Shown in pieces: positions 52,975 to 63,077 of a DNA stretch of 64,000 nt; within the stretch, counting starts at the first letter, position 1, and the number at the start of each line of letters is the position of its first letter. The stretch comes from Tretioscincus oriximinensis. Taxonomy: Eukaryota > Chordata > Lepidosauria > Squamata > Gymnophthalmidae. Position numbers and translations under genes: made by a program. The stretch spans positions 769,676 through 833,675 of the forward strand of contig JAJVDF010000496.1 in assembly GCA_022410635.1 (NCBI GenBank), in the 5' to 3' direction. Under the pieces are notes generated by a model. It made no database searches and was not told where the DNA came from. It saw only the letters and a program-made list of their open reading frames with translations.

Positions 52975-53202
52975 CTTGGTTTTTATACCTTGCTCTTCTC
53001 AACCTAACGAGAATTAAAGTTGTTTACATAACTTTCTATTGTTCACTCCTCAACAGAAGACTTTTGGTTCGTGAAGTAGTTGGGATTGAGAGAAGTTCCA
53101 AGATCTGTAACTCAGCCAAAGTCACTCCAGTGGTTTCATGGAAGAGTACAGAATGAAACCAGGGTACTTCCAGATAAGAGTCTGACACTCTAAACTCAAG
53201 AC
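52975..53202 (-). mobile_element. SINE-A copy, antisense, Bov-B-like tail
   Basis: TTTTATACCTTGCTCTTCTC at its tail end, GTGAAGTAGTTGGGATTGAG, AGCCAAAGTCACTCCAGTGG, AGAATGAAACCAGGGTA and TAAGAGTCTGACACTCTAA. The tail differs from the L2-like tails of other SINE-A copies. Confidence 0.7.
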
Positions 53203-53206
53203 AGAA

Positions 53207-53402
53207 ACATAAGACCATAATGCTGGAGCCCATCTAGTCCAGCATTCTGTCTCACACAGAGGCCCACCAATTGCACCTGGGCAGTTTGGAAGAAAGCAAA
53301 ATCTTCAACTGTTTTCGACACCCTGCAAGTGTCATTTCAGGAATCCTGCCTATTGCTCCATCTTGGAACCAGTATCAAGACATCATGCTAGCAGACTCGA
53401 CT
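53207..53402 (-). mobile_element. CR1 lineage-1 3' end, antisense, diverged
   Basis: AAACATAAGACCATAATGCT, CATCTAGTCCAGCATTCTGT, CCAATTGCACCTGGGCAG, TCATTTCAGGAATCCTGCC and AGTATCAAGACATCATG. Confidence 0.8.
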
Positions 53403-53922
53403 GGCTCTGGAAAAGAGAAAAGAAGAATGGACATATTCCAGAAAAGAAAGTTTTGTGTTATAGTTCCTCTAACTCCCCCCTACACACACACAGACACAGA
53501 GTGTGTTTCATTTATTTATGCAGAAAGCATGTTACCAACCACATCACCTAGCAAATGTCCTTGGACCAACAGAGTTGAGGTGAATTTTGATTTGTCTTCC
53601 AACAAAACCTGGGCATAACCTCATGATCTACAGGAGCTCCCCTGAGGCATTTGCTATTTTTTTCAGACTTTTCTTTGCTTGGAAAATTTCTCCTCAAAGT
53701 CCCTTGGACATTTTGTTTTAGAGCAAACTTTCAGCATTAACTTAACCTTTCACTACAGGTGAACACACAACAGCAACTCTAGCTAATAATAAAGTTAAAG
53801 TTTGGAAATGATCTTTAGCTCATTCTGTAGAAAGAAACCCCCACATTATATTGGGGAAAGTGTCTGAAAGATCTCTAATTTAAAGAATGTCCCCGACAGA
53901 AATTTAATGAGTATGATATAAC
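53403..53922. other. No recognised feature
   Basis: Unique-looking; short ACACACAGACACAGA run near 53488. Confidence 0.4.
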
Positions 53923-53924
53923 TT

Positions 53925-54015
53925 ATTCTGAAGTATATCTTGGAATATGGGCCCACCATCCACATACCAGTGTGGACTATGGAGGATTCCATTTGGGGTC
54001 TACTATGGTCTGTAT
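53925..54015. mobile_element. Harbinger-like MITE H1, target of a hAT insertion
   Basis: ACTTATTCTGAAGTATATCT, GGGCCCACCATCCACATACC and CATTTGGGGTCTACTATGG are H1 text, cut by the hAT element at 54016. Confidence 0.65.
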
Positions 54016-54500
54016 CAGAGGTTCTCAAACTTATTTTGTCTACCGCCCACTTTGAGAATTAATTATTTTCTAGTGCCCCCCAATTTTTTTTACTTTACTA
54101 CATCTTAAGAATCACAATCGCAGTCATTATTTTAATAATTGACTGGCTGGATGGCACGTGCGCTTATATATGAGGCAGCGGGCGGGCCTAGTACTTTCGA
54201 GAATGGACTAGAAACTTCTCGCTTCGCACTGGAGCTTACCGCCATCTATGGTACAGTTTGACAACTATCGGACAGGAAATAGTTACTGTCTAGTCCCCTA
54301 GATGGCGTTACACGAGGAAACGCATGTTAAGCGTAAAGGAGCGGTAAAGTTTGTGTTAAAAGCAAAAAAACATTTTTAAATTAGCCATCGCCCCCCTAAA
54401 CCGCTTCAACGGCCCCCAGTCTTCTCTGTGCCCTTCACTGCCGCCCTATAGGCCTCCAGCGCCCACAAGGGGGCGTTATCACCCACTTTGAGAAAGACTG
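54016..54500. mobile_element. hAT-type non-autonomous transposon (485 bp)
   Basis: Left end CAGAGGTTCTCAAACTTATT and right end CCACTTTGAGAAAGACTG are the CAGNGGTTCTCAAA-type termini of hAT elements. GTCTGTAT (54008-54015) and GTCTATAT (54501-54508) are an 8-bp duplication with one difference, as expected for hAT. Subterminal ACCGCCCACTTTGAGAA and CACCCACTTTGAGAA extend the inverted repeat. No transposase frame. The interior holds several CpGs, unusual here, suggesting relative youth. Confidence 0.88.
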
Positions 54501-54508
54501 GTCTATAT

Positions 54509-54567
54509 GGATCATAGAATCATAGAATCATAGAGTTGGAAGGGACCTCCAGGGTCATCGAGTCCAA
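54509..54567 (-). mobile_element. CR1 lineage-2 3' tip (about 59 bp)
   Basis: Three ATAGAATC units, then AGAGTTGGAAGGGACCTCCA and GGGTCATCGAGTCCAA. Among the shortest insertions seen. Confidence 0.85.
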
Positions 54568-55245
54568 AAGAATATTCAATATTAGAGGTAATTAGAAAGG
54601 GAATAAAAAATATGATGTCAAGTGTCATTTTGCCTCTTTATAAATCTATAGCAAAGACACATTTGGAATACTGTGCACAAGTCTGGTTGCTACGCCTTAT
54701 AAGGGATATTGTAAAACCAGAGAAGGTTTATGAAACCAGGCTGCAACATCTAGGTCTCTTTAGCCTTGAAAGACAGCGTTTAAGAGGTGATCTGATTGAC
54801 GTGTACAAAATCATGCGTGGAATGGATAAGGTAAATAGAGAAAAAAATATTTTTCTAGGATCAGAGGGCATTCCTTTAAGCTGATGGCTAAAAGAGTTAA
54901 AACATACCAGGGAAAGTATTTTTTCACCCAAAGGGTCAGTGGTCTGTGGAATTTACATCCAGAAGAAGTGATGGTCAGCAGTCTGGATAGCTTTAAAATA
55001 AGCTAAGACAAATTCATGGAAGACAGATGTATCGATAACTATTAGGATGGATGCCTTGATTCTGCCACCAGGTTGGAGCCTCAGACATCCATGAAATGCC
55101 ACTTCCAGGGAGTCAAGAACAGGTGAAGATTTTGCCTTCTTCTGATTGAGGTTGCCCTAGTGCAATTGGTGGGCCACTGTGTGAGACAGCAGGCTGGACA
55201 GGTGGGCTGTGGTCTGACTGAGCAGGGCTCTTCTTATGTTCTTAA
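54568..55245 (+). mobile_element. CR1 lineage-1 3' region
   Basis: TATTAGAGGTAATTAGAAAG, TGCCTCTTTATAAATCTATA, TTTAAGAGGTGATCTGATTG, AAAGTATTTTTTCACCC and the 3' UTR to CTTCTTATGTTCTTAAG. A 90-codon piece is open (54612-54884), but the whole is broken. Confidence 0.9.
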
Positions 55246-55298
55246 GGCCTCTACTCTGAGATATAGCCCAGAATAAGGCTCCGTCTGAAAAGGCCTCC
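55246..55298. mobile_element. Harbinger-like MITE H1, internally deleted
   Basis: AGGCCTCTACTCTGAGATAT, AGCCCAGAATAAGGCTCCGT and CTGAAAAGGCCTC: the two ends with the centre missing. Confidence 0.65.
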
Positions 55299-56800
55299 AT
55301 AAAAATCTAATGTCCCTTTTGTCAACACCTTCTACTTATCTACTGACCTCTAGCTCTTAAGGGGATAATTAGCAACATGTTGAAAGTTATTTATATGTTT
55401 GGACTACTGTGAAAAATAAGGTGAGACCAGTTTCTGTCTGGAGGTACCCAAGCAAAAATCATTAAGGAGAGGTTACATGTAATGTTATACAAAGTAGATG
55501 TTGTTTCTTAATAGTCTTTGGCACACATAGCTGCTACTTTATCTTTCCGGGTAAGTTTCTAGGTTTTTCTGGGTCAATAAAAGGTCATCCTCTGACAAAA
55601 CATGAGTGATAGGCACCAATGTGGTTGGATGTTTGGCGCTGTCCTTTCACCACACAGGAAACCAATGCATTTGTACAAGCTGTTCAAGTAATTGCCTTGA
55701 TGAAAGTTCTAACATGGATTCCAGGCAACAGATCAATGATAAATGACAATGCTTTTGTCCTGATATTGTGCTGCCTCTGGGTAGATAACATGGGAGCAGT
55801 GGTTTTGTAAATGTGGCAAAACCTAACACTGTCGCATCACGTGGACCGTATTGCTACCAATTTGCATGTGTAAAATCAAAAGTATTTCAACAGTAGTTGA
55901 AATTTACAGTTGAATTTAAAGGAGAGGAGAATAGTGGAGTGATGAAGATGAAAAGGGAATAAATTCCAGAAATAAAGAGAAACAAGAGAAAATGTGCCGG
56001 ACACTTCCTTCCTTCCTTTCCTTCTTTCTTTCTGCTTTCTTGGAATTTAAAATTGCAAGGAAGATGATCTGTAAAAATTCCCCGGTATCCGTTAGGCTGT
56101 TATCCAGGATATACTGAATTTTCTTTCGTGGCTTACAAATTGTTCAGTTTTGGAACAATGAGAACAGTAAATGTCGAAACAGCACAACTGCAGCCAAAGG
56201 GCAGCTCAATCTCTCCACAACTGCAGTTGTTCCAGAGTAAGCAAAAACAATTCTATGCATGCAAAGTAAGTGGTGTGCCTGGAATTAAGGGTCAGAGCCA
56301 GCAAGAGATTTGAAAATCAATATTTAATAACAATATTTGCTCACCGGGTGCACACGGGAAAACCAAGGGAGATAGAAATATATGATTTTATTTTGCTTGC
56401 CAAGCATATTTACATATTAACTTTCTGCCAATGAGCCACCCGAAGTCAAGAAAAACTCAGAATGGATGAGAATAGTATTGTAATTAGACAAATGGAGATG
56501 TATGCATGAAGATTTTTGATACTTTTCCTTGTTTGCGCTGGAGAATGATGTCGCTGATAGATGGGGAATGTGACTTTCATATTGCAAATCACCCCACCAT
56601 TTACCAGGGTTCTGGAGCTATTCCATACCCTCATCTTTTTCTTATCTTTTGTGGAACTGTTTGGAAGCAGTCCATAAAAGGTAAGTGCACCATGAGACTC
56701 AGTTTTGCAAAGTGACGTGTTCCATACATCTGCCTCCATGTAAGCATTTTGAACTAAACGTTATGCCTGTTTAAAGATAGTGTCAAGATATGAAGAGAAT
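55299..56800. other. No recognised gene or repeat
   Basis: 1.5 kb of unique-looking DNA with a TTCC/TTTC run at 56006-56034. Donor-like AAAAG|GTAAGT occurs at 56680-56687 without a convincing acceptor. Confidence 0.4.
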
Positions 56801-56802
56801 AA

Positions 56803-57080
56803 TCATTATCTGGTTTTTATACCCCGCCCTTCTCACCCAAAGGGACTCAGAACAGTTTACAGGGTTAATTTTTGCCCGAAGGCTCACATCTATTCTATCT
56901 TTCCCACCAGATTATTGATGGTACTCATTTATCTAACTGAAATGTAGATGGAAATTTACTTTCTTTTGAATCGCTGAGTTGGCTAAAGCTGAAGGCCAAT
57001 AGAAGGCATTCACCCTATCCACATATGATACTGAACCTCAAAAACAGATCTCTCAGTTGAAAGACCGGATCTGCTCCTGT
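56803..57080 (-). mobile_element. SINE-B copy, antisense
   Basis: TCTGGTTTTTATACCCCGCC, AAAGGGACTCAGAACAGTTT, TTGCCCGAAGGCTCACATC, GAATCGCTGAGTTGGCTAAA and GGCATTCACCCTATCCACAT. Confidence 0.8.
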
Positions 57081-57092
57081 TAAAATTTCTAT

Positions 57093-57415
57093 CCCAGATT
57101 TTATCTGGTAACCCTACACTGTAGCTGCAAAAGCTACACCACCACTAGGGGTCTCTAGCAACTGGGGTCAGCTCCTGAAGGCACCCTCCCCTCTGTAAAA
57201 AATAAAAAAAATTCTGATGGACTCCAAAAATTACCACACAGTTTAAAAATTCTTGCACACTTAAAACATTTCTCACATACTTCACAGATTTCTCAGGTGG
57301 GAATTTTGGAAGGGAATGCATGTTGGTGGGTAATTTTTATGAATATGCAAATTAGCATGAATATTAATTACTTTGGTTTGGGTCTCAGAAAATCTGATCA
57401 GTCTACCTAACAGGA
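57093..57415. mobile_element. Degenerate MITE sequences related to family G
   Basis: ATTTTATCTGGTAACCCTAC near 57097 is one MITE-type end. AATATGCAAATTAGCATGAA, TTTGGGTCTCAGAAAATCTG and ATCAGTCTACC near 57352-57415 are the inverted counterpart of 57952-58035. Confidence 0.55.
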
Positions 57416-57717
57416 AAGAGCAGGCATGGCAGCTTCTTAAGGAGTGAAAATGTGCTGCCTCCCTGCTAGAAACAAACTTGTCATCTTTCCTAATAAGAAG
57501 CCTGGTGTGTGCTGCACCATTGTGGGAAATCAGATATCATGCAAAATTGCCAGGCAACAGGACTTCAAAATCGACTAGCTGACTTCCCGGTCCCTTCTGC
57601 CTTCTAACTGGCTCCTTACAGATCACCAAGAAGGTGGAGACCAGTGGTATTCTGCGATCATTTTCGGATCGTGGATTTCACTCGCTTTGTAAAAGAGCCA
57701 TAATCTAGAATAATAAT

Positions 57718-58384
57718 CTTAATTAAAGAAAAATTGTTTTCTCTATCACACAACACCAGGACCATGGGGCATTCATTGAAGCTGATGGGCAGAAGAATGA
57801 GGACAGACAAAGGAAAGTATTTTTTTTTTCATCCAGAGGGTCTTTGGCCTGTGGAATTTACTTCCAGAAGTGGTGGTGGTAGCTAGCAGCCTGGATATCT
57901 TTAAGGCAGGATTAGACAAGTTCATGGACACCAAGGTTATAAATGGCTACCATAGACTGACCAGATTTTCTGAGACCCAAACCAGGGTAATTAATATTAA
58001 TGCTAATTTGCATATTCATAAATATTCATATTGCATAATTTTTTAAAAAAATTTAATTTTATTTTTCCTCAGCAAAACCAGGGGAAATTGTGCCCCCCCC
58101 CCCCGGAGGGCAGGGTAAACACCCCAAAACCGGGTTTTCCCACCAAAAAAGGGGGCATCTGGTCAGCCTAGTCTACCAGGATGGATGTCTGGATGCTGCC
58201 TCCAAATTGGATCAAAAGGCTGTACTCATGAAAGGAGTTTGCAGGGAGTTGAGGACAGGTGCATATTTTGCCTTTTTCTGTTCAAATTGCCCAGGTGCAA
58301 TTAGTGTGCCTCTGTGTGAGACAGATTGCTGGATTCGATGGGCTTTGGTCCGATTCCGTATGGCTCTTCTTATGTTCTTAATAA
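57718..58384 (+). mobile_element. CR1 lineage-1 3' end split by a family G MITE
   Basis: TTTTCTCTATCACACAACAC, GTCTTTGGCCTGTGGAATTT and AGGTTATAAATGGCTAC precede the MITE; AGGATGGATGTCTGGATGCT, TTGCCCAGGTGCAATTAGTG and CTCTTCTTATGTTCTTA follow it. Confidence 0.88.
57952..58172. mobile_element. MITE family G relative, nested in CR1
   Basis: ATAGACTGACCAGATTTTCT at left and GGGGCATCTGGTCAGCCTAG at right. CTACC occurs at both junctions (57947-57951, 58173-58177). Comparison with intact CR1 copies gives the pre-insertion site. The left half differs from other G copies, so it may be a chimera. Confidence 0.75.
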
Positions 58385-59488
58385 GCCAGTACTGAAATGG
58401 TCCCAAATCTAACAGCAGAATAACAGAGACCTCGCAAAGAGTTTGGGGGTGTTTACTAGCATGCAACTGGATGTGACTGTGACATATTACTTGTGCAAAT
58501 GTAGGGCAAACTGAATATGTCATTATACATCTGCCACGAACTGTTTGCTTCAGAACTGGGAAGCATGGCAGATTAAGTCTAACTGAGCCCAAAGGCCCAT
58601 ATAAGGCAACCCTTATTCATGTAGCTCTCAAAATAAAACCAGAGATTTTCTTGACTGAAGCGTGTGACTCCTTCATTATTAGTGACATAAGGCTTATAGC
58701 TGGAATGTATTCTGATGTAATTGTGAATGTGTGTATTTACCTTCTAGGGAAGAAGATGCGTATATGTTCACTGAGAAGATTCCAAGAGCAATAAAACATT
58801 TGGAGCCAGACTGAACAGAAGTTTACATTATAGTGTCTCGCACGCTTAGGTTTTATTCCATGTTTTTGTTTTCTGTCCTCCATTGATAACTTTAAAATAT
58901 TCTGGCATTGGTAGCTGGCAGGTTGTCTCATTTTTTTCTGCAGGAAAAGCAGCCATTTCCCTTGGAAACAAAAGTGTAGCTACTACAGGAATCTACATTC
59001 CTGAGTTTATTTATGCACAATCTTTAATGAAAAGGTCCAAAACAAAAACAAGGACTGGAAAATAGGAAAAACAAAAATGCTTTTTCCCTTTCTTCTGTTG
59101 AGTATACAAATTTGGAAGAGGGGAAGGATAGAGAGAAAGATCTTAAGAAACAAATCACAAGTGAGATTAAAGATTAAAGTTGTTTTTAAAAAATGAAATT
59201 GTACTATCTGATTACGAATGGGTTCAGAAAAATCATGGAAGGGAAAGCTACCCTTTCTTCTCCTTGCAGTGTTGAAGAATCTAAATGCTTTCAGAAAACC
59301 ATGCTCATTGACTCCAAAGATTCTGTCCTCTGCCTGAGATTACACCCTCTGAACTGTTGGCATAAATAATATGTATGTGCATATAATAAAACGCATACAT
59401 CAGAGTTCAACATTCTGAGATATAATGACCAATGATAGGACTCGGAATTTTGGCAACCTCCAGAATCCTGAGTTGCAAATTGGCAAAA
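58385..59488. other. No recognised feature
   Basis: About 1.1 kb of unique-looking, AT-rich DNA. The 60-codon frames here have no known motif. Confidence 0.4.
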
Positions 59489-59489
59489 A

Positions 59490-59580
59490 GATAGACAACA
59501 GAAGTAATAAATGGGCAGATCTCTGGAGGAAGGATATGAGAAGTGATATCCCACAGGGTTCAGTACTAGGACCAGTATTG
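59490..59580 (+). mobile_element. CR1 lineage-2 reverse-transcriptase fragment
   Basis: Translation includes SDIPQGSVLGPVLG, motif B of the CR1 reverse transcriptase, preceded by SNKWADLWRKD. Only about 90 bp survive before a GGAA microsatellite. Confidence 0.75.
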
Positions 59581-59716
59581 GGAAGACAAGAAAGGAAGGA
59601 AAGGAAGAAAAAAAGAAGGAATGGATGGAAGGGAAGGAAAGAAGAAAGATAAAGAAGAAGAAAGGAAGGAAAGTAAGGAAGAAGAAAGGAAAGGAAAATG
59701 GAAAGAAAGAAGGAAT
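59578..59716 (+). repeat. (GGAA)n purine-rich tract
   Basis: Irregular GGAA/GAAA repeat of about 140 bp between two CR1 pieces in opposite orientation. Confidence 0.9.
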
Positions 59717-59718
59717 GG

Positions 59719-61985
59719 AACATAAGAACATAAGAAGAGCCATACTGGATCAGGCCACAGCCCATCAAGTCCAGCATTCTGTGTCACACATAGGCCGACC
59801 AGATGATCCTGGGCAGTCTGAACAGAGGAAAGCAAAATATGCTCCTGTTTATGACTCCCTGCAAATGGTATTTCAGGAGTCCTGCCTGTTACTCCATCCC
59901 GGAGGCAACATCCAGACATCCATCCTAGTATCCATTTATACCCTTGGTGTCCATAAACCTGTCTAGTCCTGTCTTGAAACTATCCAAGCTGTTAGCTACC
60001 ATTACTTCTTCAGGAAGTAAATTCCACAGGCTGATGACCCTCTGAGTGAAAAAATACTTTCCTTTGTCTGTTTTCACTTTTCTACCCAACAGTTTTAAGG
60101 AGTGACCTCTGGTCCTTTTGTTGTGTGATAGAGAAAACATTTTTTCTCTATTCACCCTGTCGATCCCATGCATGATTTTGTACACTCCAATCAGATCACC
60201 CCTCAAACGTCTCCTTTCAAGGCTGAAGAGACCCAGATGTTGCAGCCTTGCTTCGTAAGGGAGGTGCTCCAGACCCTTGATCATTTTTGTTGCCCTTTTC
60301 TGCACCTTCTCCAGTTCCAAAATATCTCTCTTGAGATGTGGTGACCAGAATTGAACACAGTATTCCAAATGTGGCCTCACCACAGACTTATAAAGAGCCA
60401 AAACAACATTTGCTGACTTGCTTTCGATTCCTTTCCCAATTATCCCCACATGGAATTCGCCTTTTTTTCTGCTGCTGCACACTGGGTTGACATTTTCATT
60501 GAATTGCCCACCAACACCCCAAGATCCTTTTCTTGCTCGGTCACAGAAAGCTTGGTTCGCATCAGGTGGTAGGAGTAGTTTGGGTTCTTTGCCCCAGTAT
60601 GCATGACCTTGTACTTGCTTATGTTGAAGTGCATTTGCCACTTTGATGCCCACTCACCCAATTTCAATAGATCACTCTGTAGTGCCTTACAATCATTTTC
60701 AGTTTTCACTACCCTGAACAGTTTAGTGTCGTCAGCAAACTTCGCTACTTCACTATTTACCTCGGCATCCAGATCATTTATAAATATATTGAAAAGCAAG
60801 GGTCCCAATACAGATCCCTGGAGTACCCCACTTCTTACCTCTTTCCACTCAGAGAACTGTCCATTTAATGCTATCCTCTGTTTTCTATCTTTCAGCCAGT
60901 TTCCAATCCAGGACAAAGTCTGTCCTCTTATACCATGAGTATGGAGCTTTCTTAGAAGCCTTTGATGAGGGACTTTATCAAAAGCCTTCTGAAAATCTAG
61001 ACAGACAATATCAACTGGATCCCCTTTATCTACATGTTTGTTAACACTCTCAAAGAATTCTACCAAGTTAGCAAGGCATGATTTACTTTTGCTGAAGCCA
61101 TGCTGAGTTTCAGTCAGCAATGCGTTCTTCTCCATGTGTTTAGTAATTTTGTCCTTAATTATGGTTTTCAACACTTTACCTGGAATTGATGTTAAACTGA
61201 TGGGTCTATAATTTCTGGGGTCACCCTGGGATCCTTTTTTGAAGATTGGTGTTACATTAGCTTCCCTCCAATCTACTGGTACTATGCCTGAACTTAAGGA
61301 AAGATTAAATATTTTGGTTAGAAGTTCAGCAATTTCACATTTGAGTTCTTTAAGAATTCTTGGGTGAATGCCATCTGGCCCTGGGGATTTATTAATGTTC
61401 AGCTTATCAAGGCTAGCAAGGACCGCCTCCCTTATTATCTCTATCCAGTTTAATTTCTCTGGTGTTCTTCCTGAGAACACTAAATCTGTTGCGCGTAAAT
61501 CCCCTCTGCCTTCTTCAGTGAAAATTGAAGCAAAAAATTCATTTATCCTCTTTGCAATCTCCACGTCCTCCTTGATTATGCCTTTTTGTCCATTGCTATC
61601 AAGTGGTCCGATTGCTTTCCTGGTAGGATTCTTATTTCTGATGTATTTGAATAAGTCCTTATTATTTCTTTTAATATTCTTTGCAATGTGCTCCACAAAG
61701 TTTTTCTTCACATCCCTGACTACCACCTTGCATTTGGTTTGCCATAGTTTGTGCTCCCTTCTGTTCTCCTCACTAGGATAAGCCTTCCACTTTTTAAATG
61801 AGTTTCTCTTCATTCTAATGACTTCCCTTACCGCAGAGGTAAGCCATACCCGTGTCTTCTTGGACTTGGCAGAACCCTTTCTTCTCTTGGCAATGCATTT
61901 TATTTGAGCTTCCAATATTGTATTTGCAAACAATTTCCACACGTTTTGAAGGGACTGGACTTTTCTCACTTTCCCTTTTAATCAC
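59719..61985 (-). mobile_element. CR1 lineage-1 LINE, 2.27 kb, antisense, best preserved
   Basis: The 3' terminus is at left (ACATAAGAACATAAGAAGAG). The element runs leftward through a complete 3' UTR, the C-terminal region and the whole reverse transcriptase, and breaks off near 61985 within the linker after the endonuclease. Only one frameshift separates two long open frames. Confidence 0.92.
59925..61969 (-). pseudogene. CR1 ORF2 reverse transcriptase, nearly intact but truncated
   Basis: Reading leftward, a 509-codon frame (61969-60440) contains a basic linker (residues about 1-120), SPGPDGIHP (195-203), NVTPIFKKGS (238-247), motif A LDFQKAFD (324-331), motif B SGVLQGSVLGP (380-390) and the catalytic FADD (411-414). 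It then shifts near 60450-60480 into a second frame (to 59925) holding QKRATKMIKGLEHLPYEAR and the terminal DTKGINGY. The enzyme would prime reverse transcription of CR1 RNA at nicked DNA. Without the endonuclease and with the frameshift it cannot act on its own. Low decay suggests a recently active lineage. The first Met is internal, not a true start. Confidence 0.92.
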
Positions 61986-62094
61986 CCAAAAATAAATATT
62001 CTGCAGTGACTTTTGGATTTCCTCCTTGGGTGTATGCAAGTTAGGGGATCAAGGGAAGTAAAAGGGCAGGCAAACATGCACAGCCAATGAAAGC
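61986..62094. other. Spacer between head-to-head CR1 copies
   Basis: About 110 bp with no recognised content; the truncated 5' ends of two CR1 lineages face each other across it. Confidence 0.5.
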
Positions 62095-62145
62095 AGTGGA
62101 CAATCTTACTGTCCAAATAAAAAAAGAAGAACAGAGGCAAAACAT

Positions 62146-62805
62146 TTGGGAGAGACCCAGAGAAGACAAATTAGATCACAAACTAAAATGCTTCTACATA
62201 GCATGGGAAACAAACAAGAAGAATTGGAGATCCTAACACAGGAAAACAGATATGATGTCATAGGCATCGCTGAAACTTGGTGGGATGAGACACATGATTG
62301 GAATACAAAGCTTAGAGATTACAACTTATTTAAAAGAAACAGACTTAACAAAAGGGGAGGAGGTGTTGCATTGTATGTTAAGGAAATATATACCTTCTCA
62401 GAGAATCAAGTTTCAGAAAATGGAAGCTCTGTAGAAACCGTCTGGGTAAGAATACAAGGTGGGAAAAACATAAAGGACACCATCGTGGGAGTTTATTATA
62501 GGACTCCTGGACAAACAGAAGATATGGATGAACTCATCCTACAACAGATGACTATGCTCTCAAATGCACATGATACAGTGATTATGGGAGATTTTAACAA
62601 TCAAGACATTTGTTGGGAATCTCTCTTGGGCAAAACTCACGGGTCTAATAATTTTTTATCTTCTCTATCTGATAATTTTATCTGCCAAAAAGTGGAAGGA
62701 AAAACAAGAGGATCCACTATCCTGGATCTAATTCTTACCAACAAGGAGGAAATGGTTGAGGAAGTAAGGGTGGCTGGGACCATGCAATCATTGAATTCTA
62801 TATAA
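62146..62805 (+). pseudogene. CR1 lineage-2 ORF2 endonuclease domain
   Basis: A 219-codon frame with SMGNKQEELEILTQENRYD, VIGIAETWWDETHDW (catalytic Glu), GGGVALYVKE, VGVYYRTPGQTEDMDE, VIMGDFNNQDICWES and LDLILTNKEEM, all in the order of the CR1 target-nicking endonuclease. The text is closer to what I recall of avian CR1 than to lineage 1 in this window. It ends in a stop at 62803-62805 just after the domain, where a frameshift in the linker is the likely cause. The upstream in-frame start is probably lost or lies in the 5' part before 62146. Confidence 0.9.
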
Positions 62806-63077
62806 CAAAGGGAAGAAGAACAGAGTACTCAGACTTCAAGACTGGATTTCAGAAGAGCAGATTTTGATGGACTCAGAAGGAGGGTAGGAAAGATCCAATG
62901 GTTTGAAGTCCTAAAGGACAGAAATGTCAAAGAAGGATGGGAAATCTTGCAAAATGAGATTCTAGAAGCACAATCTTCAACAATTCCCAAAAGAAGAAAA
63001 CCTGGGGAGAATCTAAGGAGGCCACTGTGGTTGAACCCATATCTTAATAACTTACTAAAAGGAAAAAAATACTGTTT

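Noticed and set aside
55619..55810. 63-codon frame in repeat-free DNA
   Set aside because: Protein-like at first glance but no known family, and a frame of similar length exists on the other strand.
56221..56275. Donor-like GCAAAGTAAGTGG
   Set aside because: Isolated splice-like sequence in unremarkable DNA.
56640..56687. Strong donor AAAAG|GTAAGT after a 69-codon frame
   Set aside because: No convincing acceptor, no recognisable peptide, and no second line of evidence.
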